The notes below the pieces were generated by a model that saw nothing but the letters and a program-made list of their open reading frames with translations, made no database searches and was not told the DNA's origin. A stretch of 64,000 bases of DNA. It comes from Fischerella sp. PCC 9431. Its GTDB lineage: Bacteria > Cyanobacteriota > Cyanobacteriia > Cyanobacteriales > Nostocaceae. Below, piece after piece: positions 63,227 to 64,000 of the stretch (positions within the stretch are counted from its first letter, which is position 1; each line of letters begins with the position of its first letter). Where the stretch lies: the NCBI RefSeq assembly GCF_000447295.1, contig NZ_KE650771.1, forward strand, positions 4,044,282 to 4,108,281. The letters run 5' to 3'. The position numbers and the translations under genes are program-made.

Positions 63227-64000
63227 ATGATTTGCACAGAATCAATGCAGTTTATAAGCTCAATCAACTTCTCGTTACCCTTACTCGCAAACACAGGCGA
63301 AACAGCTGATAGTTCGCTAGTAGTGGCAGCAGTACTGCTGAGTTTGGTAGTAGTATACTTTGCTAGTAAACTTGGTGGAGAATTATCTAACCGCTTTGGT
63401 TTACCACCTGTTTTAGGTGAACTCGTAGGTGGTGTAGTGGTGGGTGTATCTGTTTTGCATCTGTTGGTATTTCCGGAAACAGGCGCAGACAGTTCAGGTT
63501 CTTTAATTATCTCATTTCTGAAAACCACTGCTGGTCTGACTCCTGATGCAGTCGAAAGTGTATTTCTTACTCAGTCAGAGGTAATTTCTGTTTTAGCAGA
63601 ACTGGGTGTAATTATCTTGCTGTTTGAAATCGGTCTGGAGTCAAATTTAAAAGACTTGATGTCCGTGGGTATTCAAGCGGCTATAGTGGCAGTAGTAGGG
63701 GTAGTCGTACCTTTTGTTGCTGGTACAGCAGGTTTGATGATTTTGTTTGGTATCCCCGCAGTACCAGCAATTTTTGCTGGGGCGGCCCTCACTGCTACTA
63801 GTATTGGTATTACTTCCAAAGTTTTGTCAGAATTGGGGCGTCTCAATTCCAAAGAAGGACAGATTATTCTTGGTGCAGCTGTCATAGATGACGTACTAGG
63901 AATTATTGTTCTGGCGGTGGTAGCAAGTCTTGCTAAAGATGGTGCTGTTGATGTTAGCAAGGTTGTTTATTTAATTATCAGTGCTAGTGGTTTTCTTTTG
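63227..64000 (+). CDS. CPA2-type cation:proton antiporter (partial, runs off window)
   Basis: The frame is open from ATG 63227 to the window edge, 258 codons seen. An alternative ATG is at 63245. Several membrane helices and the conserved NRFGLPPVLGELVGGVVVG, LAELGVIILLFEIGLESNLKDLM and GAAVIDDVLGIIVLAVVAS segments identify a Kef/NapA-like Na+/H+ or K+/H+ antiporter, with the two aspartates of the transport site in AVIDDVLG. The C-terminus lies outside the window. Confidence 0.88.
   Translation, partial: MICTESMQFISSINFSLPLLANTGETADSSLVVAAVLLSLVVVYFASKLGGELSNRFGLPPVLGELVGGVVVGVSVLHLLVFPETGADSSGSLIISFLKTTAGLTPDAVESVFLTQSEVISVLAELGVIILLFEIGLESNLKDLMSVGIQAAIVAVVGVVVPFVAGTAGLMILFGIPAVPAIFAGAALTATSIGITSKVLSELGRLNSKEGQIILGAAVIDDVLGIIVLAVVASLAKDGAVDVSKVVYLIISASGFLL

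Noticed and set aside
63673-63960. Minus-strand ORF rich in TATTTTTIAA near the window end
   Set aside because: Shadow of the antiporter gene on the plus strand, whose membrane-helix codons leave the opposite frame open.
1-64000. tRNA and rRNA genes
   Set aside because: Scanned for TTCGAATC / TTCAAATC T-arm motifs with acceptor stems and for rRNA-like stretches; none convincing.

Overview
The window comes from a cyanobacterium, most likely a filamentous Nostocales-type strain. The evidence is frequent HIP1 octamers (GCGATCGC), a carboxysome shell gene (ccmP-like), the CruF/CruG pair for myxol-type carotenoid glycosides, the mreBCD order, and intergenic regions full of heptanucleotide repeats. 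GC content is moderate and genes face both ways with few long operons.

Layout. 0-21 kb is mostly housekeeping: a ferrochelatase-family protein ending in nine histidines, bifunctional PutA, two pentapeptide-repeat proteins around ccmP, a ribokinase, an exported methyltransferase, a nucleotidyltransferase fused to a degenerate phosphomannomutase domain, a truncated IS605-type tnpB, acetolactate synthase with an extra zinc ribbon, an MFS transporter and several small proteins. 21.8-32.9 kb is a DNA phosphorothioation (Dnd) locus: a dnd-associated protein 4 gene; a leftward group of two DGQHR-domain (DndB-like) genes around an HNH nuclease; and a rightward series dndC, dndD, a DUF29 gene, dndE and a dnd-associated methyltransferase. 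No dndA and no dndFGH are present. The HNH/DGQHR group is the best candidate for an alternative effector or regulatory arm. 33-39 kb holds an AmpG-like transporter, a GNAT enzyme, a HEAT-repeat protein, a sorbosone-dehydrogenase-like lipoprotein and the longest heptamer array. 39.3-46.8 kb is a STAND-type locus: a NACHT ATPase overlapping a separate 14-blade WD40 protein, a Uma2-type gene, and a second truncated NACHT gene. Similar 21-bp tandem arrays lie on both sides of this locus. 46.8-64 kb returns to core functions: acetyltransferase, RNase HI fusion, CruG and CruF, an orphan structured RNA resembling a HEARO/omega RNA, L27 and L21, a RlaP-like nucleotidyltransferase, ribD, mreBCD, ssb with a LexA-like palindrome, a SIMPL protein, an EVE-domain protein, and a CPA2 antiporter that runs off the window.

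Repeats are the other theme. There are three 21-bp arrays with a shared 3' tail, many heptamer blocks that often form a fixed compound module, and at least three short inverted-repeat elements. Two of these have readable target duplications, and one supplies the C-terminus of a gene. Several coding regions contain or end in such repeats (PutA linker, second NACHT gene, acetyltransferase). All functional calls are from reading the sequence; no database search was run.
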